DNA of 8,203 bases, from NCBI GenBank assembly GCA_016791465.1, contig JAEUWE010000028.1, forward strand, positions 1-8,203, written 5' to 3'. Both the position numbers and the translations under genes were made by a program. Under the pieces are notes generated by a model. That model worked only from the letters and a program-made list of their open reading frames with translations, ran no database searches and had not been told where the DNA came from. The DNA is from Pseudobdellovibrionaceae bacterium. Lineage in GTDB: Bacteria > Bdellovibrionota > Bdellovibrionia > Bdellovibrionales > JAMPXM01. Below, one piece after another: positions 6,159-8,203 of this stretch; the first letter of the stretch is position 1, and each line of letters opens with the position of its first letter.

Positions 6159-6428
6159 CTAGATTTGGAATGGCTTCGGCGAAATCGCCTCTGGGCGCTC
6201 AAAGAAGTCGTAAGACTCATTGCCCTGGGGGAGGAGGCCGAGGTTGCGGGCTTTTTTAACAGCCGCAGCGACCGACTTCTGTTGGCCCAAGGAGAGCTTG
6301 CTGATGCGAGCGGGAGTGATTTTGCCACCTTCGGAGATAAAGCGACCAAGAGTCAGGGCGTCTTTATAGTCAAAGAAGTAGTCGCCAGGGAACTCAGGGC
6401 GGTATTTTGAACGGACCATTTTCTTCAT
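6159..6428 (-). CDS. rpsR: Small ribosomal subunit protein bS18
   Basis: The product matches S18, which binds 16S rRNA next to S6 in the platform of the 30S subunit. Diagnostic parts are DYKDALTLGRFISEGGKI (20-37), Q50 in the helix and AVKKARNLGLLP (56-67), aligned with the family's YKD...L..FIS..GKI and I/V-K-R/K-A-R..LLP. I chose the ATG at 6428 because TAAGGA lies seven bases upstream; in-frame ATGs at 6452 and 6419 have weaker sites. This gives 89 residues. Two features are unusual. The family's PRR after GKI is PAR here (39-41), and about 20 residues follow LLP (QGNESYDFFERPE then an ILE/PRO-rich end). There are no zinc-binding Cys. The gene stands alone, without the usual rpsF and rplI neighbours, so it could be the sole S18 or a second, diverged copy. 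Confidence 0.88.
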   Translation of the reverse strand: MKKMVRSKYRPEFPGDYFFDYKDALTLGRFISEGGKITPARISKLSLGQQKSVAAAVKKARNLGLLPQGNESYDFFERPEAISPKPFQI

Positions 6429-6567
6429 GTGCCAATCCTTACTGACTTCCATAACTAGGAAATCTTCAAACAGAGGCGGCAGACTACAACAGATATTGGT
6501 TGCCAACAAGACGGAATTTCAATATTTCTAGCGGACTCCGAACGACTCGATAGGAAAGGGACGCGAC
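6429..6567. promoter_or_regulatory. Divergent promoter region of rpsR and rpmB
   Basis: This 139-base spacer must start both r-protein transcripts. A candidate on the plus strand is TTGCCA (6500-6505) with TATTTC (6523-6528), 17 bases apart; the -10 match is poor. A minus-strand candidate is no better. AAAGGG (6555-6560) is the ribosome binding site for rpmB. Confidence 0.35.
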
Positions 6568-6891
6568 ATGGCGATCTGCGAACTGACAGGCAAGCGCCCG
6601 GTGGTGAAGAACCTGGTTAGCCACTCGAACATTAAAACAAAGAAGATTGCGCAACCAAACGTGCAAAAGCGCCGGCTCTTTAGCCAGGCTCTTGGTGAAT
6701 TGGTTACTCTCCGCGTAGCGGCGAGTGCAATCCGTGATATGGAGCATGTTGGCGGTCTCGACCGTTTCATTCTGCGCCAGAAAGAGGAAAAGCTTTCAGT
6801 ACGAGCGCTCGACGTTAAACGTCGTATCTCTCGTAAATTGACTCGCGGATCTTCGACAAAAGCGAAAGCTGAGAAGGGAGCTGCGCAGTGA
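6568..6891 (+). CDS. rpmB: Large ribosomal subunit protein bL28
   Basis: The N-terminus is diagnostic of L28, a 23S rRNA-binding protein of the 50S subunit: C4-x-x-T-G-K-R-P (4-11), VSHSNIKTKK (17-26) and PNVQKRR (30-36), followed by LGELVTLRVAASAIR (42-56) and the HVGG turn (60-63). The ATG at 6568 has AAAGGG seven bases upstream. With 107 residues it is longer than the common L28 of about 78; the extra part is a basic C-terminal tail (RRISRKLTR, then Lys/Ala-rich). Only one of the Cys pairs of zinc-binding L28 forms is present, so this is a zinc-free type. Its stop overlaps the next start by four bases (GTGA), giving translational coupling with rplX. The usual partner, rpmG, is absent. Confidence 0.94.
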   Translation: MAICELTGKRPVVKNLVSHSNIKTKKIAQPNVQKRRLFSQALGELVTLRVAASAIRDMEHVGGLDRFILRQKEEKLSVRALDVKRRISRKLTRGSSTKAKAEKGAAQ

Positions 6892-7151
6892 AACTGAAAG
6901 TGACTAAAGGCGCGACCGTGCAAGTGATTGCCGGCTCTGACAAAGGTAAGCGTGGAACAGTGCTCGATCTCAAAAAAGAGACGATGATGGTTCGCGTACA
7001 GGGTGTTCGTATGACAACGAAGCACTCGAAAAAAGACGGCGTTGTGAAATCGGAAGGCTACATTCACTATTCGAATGTGAAGCTTGTCGATGCAGCAAAA
7101 AAAGAAGCAAAGAAAACTTCTAAAAAAGCAGCGAAGTCGAAAACGGCTTAA
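6888..7151 (+). CDS. rplX: Large ribosomal subunit protein uL24 (KOW domain)
   Basis: The 87-residue product carries a KOW motif, VTKGATVQVIAGSDKGKRG (5-23), and the rest of the L24 core: VRVQGVRMTTKH (35-46) and EGYIHYSNVKLVD (56-68). L24 binds the 5' domain of 23S rRNA and helps start 50S assembly. The GTG at 6888 overlaps the rpmB stop, with GGGAG seven bases upstream. The tail (69-87) is almost entirely Lys, Ala, Ser and Thr. It is shorter than common L24 (about 100-105 residues), with a compact middle. In most bacteria rplX sits between rplN and rplE in the spc operon. Finding it behind rpmB means either a relocated gene or a second copy. Confidence 0.88.
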   Translation: MKLKVTKGATVQVIAGSDKGKRGTVLDLKKETMMVRVQGVRMTTKHSKKDGVVKSEGYIHYSNVKLVDAAKKEAKKTSKKAAKSKTA

Positions 7152-7172
7152 CGAGTTTTTTGGCTCGCAAGT

Positions 7173-7209
7173 AAACAAAAAAGGGAGCCGCTGGCTCCCT
7201 TTTTTGTTT
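7173..7209. terminator. 17-bp intrinsic terminator after rplX
   Basis: AAACAAAAAAGGGAGCC (7173-7189) pairs perfectly with 7193-7209 around a three-base loop. The T-rich right arm gives rho-independent termination for the rpmB-rplX transcript. The A-rich left arm makes it work on the other strand too, although no minus-strand gene needs it here. Confidence 0.93.
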
Positions 7210-7244
7210 GTATAGCGAAGGAATTGAAGACGGTGGAGTGGACG

Positions 7245-7604
7245 ATGAAACAAATCGGAATGATGTTGAGTGTGGTCGTGATGGTTTTGATGTTGGTCGA
7301 TGCTGCCTATGCGGGCGAGAAGCTCAAGCAGATTACAATCTGTCGCGACTCACGGGCGTCGGGATCAAAAAGTGTACGTACGCTGCGCGTGTACGAAGCT
7401 GATGATCAGACGTGCAAGGCAACATATTCGAAGACAGATGTTGAGCAGACGGTTGGTTTGAACCGGTCGAATAAACAGTGTGACTCGATCTTGGAAGGAA
7501 TTCGCAAGAACTTGGAAGAGTCGCACTGGAACTGCAAGAAGATGAATTCGGTTTCTGTCTTGGAGTCGAAGGAAGCAAAAGAACAACCGGCGCGCACGCT
7601 CTAG
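7245..7604 (+). CDS. Exported four-Cys protein, family unnamed
   Basis: The ATG at 7245 has GGAG at 7235-7238, six bases upstream; an in-frame TTG at 7224 is less likely. The 119-residue product has a signal peptide (VVVMVLMLV) with probable cleavage after AYA at 23. The mature part holds four Cys (33, 57, 79, 97), enough for two disulfides. The pattern is a V-R-T-L-R-V-Y strand (44-50), C57-K-A-T-Y, N73 and N76, C79, a helix with regular Leu/Ile spacing, and W95-N-C97. A similar arrangement (C-x-V-x-Y, later C and a closing W-x-C) occurs, as I remember it, in small uncharacterised periplasmic proteins of other proteobacteria. Function is unknown. It is followed after 19 bases by the nitrilase-type gene with no terminator between, so they are likely co-transcribed. 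I see no clear promoter between the rplX terminator and this start. Confidence 0.8.
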   Translation: MKQIGMMLSVVVMVLMLVDAAYAGEKLKQITICRDSRASGSKSVRTLRVYEADDQTCKATYSKTDVEQTVGLNRSNKQCDSILEGIRKNLEESHWNCKKMNSVSVLESKEAKEQPARTL

Positions 7605-7623
7605 ATTTGCTGGGAACAATGAG

Positions 7624-8203
7624 ATGGAAAAACTGAAAGTCGCAGTCATTCAGCTGACGTCGAGCAACGAAATTCGCGAAAATGAGACGCTTATTGCTGA
7701 AGCGCTCAAGCGGATTGAAGGAGCTGGCGTAGAGCTTGTCGTTTTTCCTGAGAACGTTTGGTTTATGCGCTTGGCTGAAGGCGAGGGATTTCCTGACTTT
7801 GGGAGTCCGAGCAGTGCGCCGTTTCGGGACAAGCTTCAGGCCTGGGTGGATGCGAACGGTGCCGCAGTTGTGTTGGGGTCCGTTCCCCTTGGACGAGAGG
7901 TTGGCGGTAAACCCTATGCGGCGACGGTGGTGTTTACTCCGGGGGAATCGTGGTCGGTTCCTTATACGAAGGTTCATCTTTTTGATGTCGACGTTGCGGG
8001 TCATCGGCCCGTGCGGGAGTCAGACCATCTGAAGCCGGGTGAGGGGCCTGCTGTTTGGACCTACAAAAGTTGGAGATTCGGCTGCGCGATTTGTTACGAT
8101 GTGCGATTCTCTGAATTGTTTTCGCAATATGCAGCAGCGGGTGTTGATGCACTGTTTTTGCCATCAGCTTTCTTGGTGCCGACGGGGCGTCAGCACTGGG
8201 AGA
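7624..8203 (+). CDS. Carbon-nitrogen hydrolase (nitrilase superfamily, Nit1/Nit2-like), 3' end cut off
   Basis: The ATG at 7624 follows GGGA at 7612-7615; an ATG at 7619 is out of frame and stops at once. The 193 visible residues carry the complete Glu-Lys-Cys triad of the superfamily. E43 is in VVFPEN, K116 in YTKVHLFD and C157 in GCAICYDVRF. The K-x-H-L-F-D-V-D block and the following R-E-S-D...PG are typical of the Nit branch (omega-amidase and deaminated-glutathione amidase), which hydrolyse amide bonds of small cytoplasmic metabolites for repair or recycling. I lean to a Nit1/Nit2-type amidase, but the missing C-terminal part and the overlap between branches prevent a firm substrate. No signal peptide is present. 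About 70-80 residues are expected beyond the window edge. Confidence 0.92.
   Translation, partial: MEKLKVAVIQLTSSNEIRENETLIAEALKRIEGAGVELVVFPENVWFMRLAEGEGFPDFGSPSSAPFRDKLQAWVDANGAAVVLGSVPLGREVGGKPYAATVVFTPGESWSVPYTKVHLFDVDVAGHRPVRESDHLKPGEGPAVWTYKSWRFGCAICYDVRFSELFSQYAAAGVDALFLPSAFLVPTGRQHWE

Noticed and set aside
6528..7253. 241-codon minus-strand frame opposite rpmB and rplX
   Set aside because: It is the complement of two well-identified ribosomal genes and crosses their terminator; the Phe/Arg-rich composition mirrors Lys/Glu codons on the other strand.
7333..8004. 223-codon minus-strand frame opposite the four-Cys gene and the nitrilase gene
   Set aside because: The plus strand encodes a complete nitrilase catalytic triad there; the minus product has no recognisable features.

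Overview
This window reads as a chromosomal segment of a Gram-negative bacterium with roughly balanced GC. It encodes a lipoprotein with a lipobox cysteine, a large outer-membrane barrel protein ending in Phe, and several Sec-exported small proteins, several of them rich in Cys. The mixture of lineage-restricted envelope proteins, a VWA lipoprotein and scattered single-copy-style ribosomal genes is what I would expect from a Bdellovibrionota (Bdellovibrio-like) or related former deltaproteobacterial genome. That placement is inference from style and not from a database match. No mobile element, CRISPR array or phage gene is visible.

Layout. Positions 1-248 hold the 5' part of a minus-strand single-pass membrane protein. 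Positions 568-1725 (+) encode a VWA-domain lipoprotein, closed by a perfect 18-bp bidirectional terminator hairpin. tRNA-Pro(UGG) lies at 2100-2176 (-) with an encoded CCA and a good sigma70-type promoter. After a long, structured leader, 2675-3982 (+) encodes a major-porin-like outer-membrane protein, followed by four consecutive stable hairpins, the last of which is a terminator. Positions 4144-4665 and 4680-5273 (+) form a two-gene unit of Cys-containing envelope proteins. They converge with a small 83-aa gene at 5279-5530 (-). Positions 5690-6094 (+) encode a small multi-pass membrane protein, again closed by a bidirectional terminator shared with a convergent gene for ribosomal protein S18 (6159-6428, -). 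Divergent from S18 is an overlapping rpmB-rplX pair (L28 then L24, 6568-7151, +) with a 17-bp terminator. Positions 7245-7604 (+) encode a four-Cys exported protein, and 7624 to the window edge (+) encodes a carbon-nitrogen hydrolase of the nitrilase superfamily.

How the parts fit. The clearest functional theme is translation: S18, L28, L24 and tRNA-Pro. The three r-protein genes come from three different canonical operons, which is the most unusual organisational point here. The second theme is the cell envelope: the VWA lipoprotein, the barrel protein and four exported or membrane proteins of unknown role. The barrel gene has the richest RNA-level architecture, with three leader hairpins, a CAACAA-rich stretch before the ribosome binding site and a four-hairpin 3' UTR. 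This suggests strong post-transcriptional control of an abundant protein. I do not see a convincing new multi-gene defence or metabolic system. The best leads are the r-protein cluster, the RNA structures around the barrel gene, and the Cys-containing gene pair at 4144-5273.
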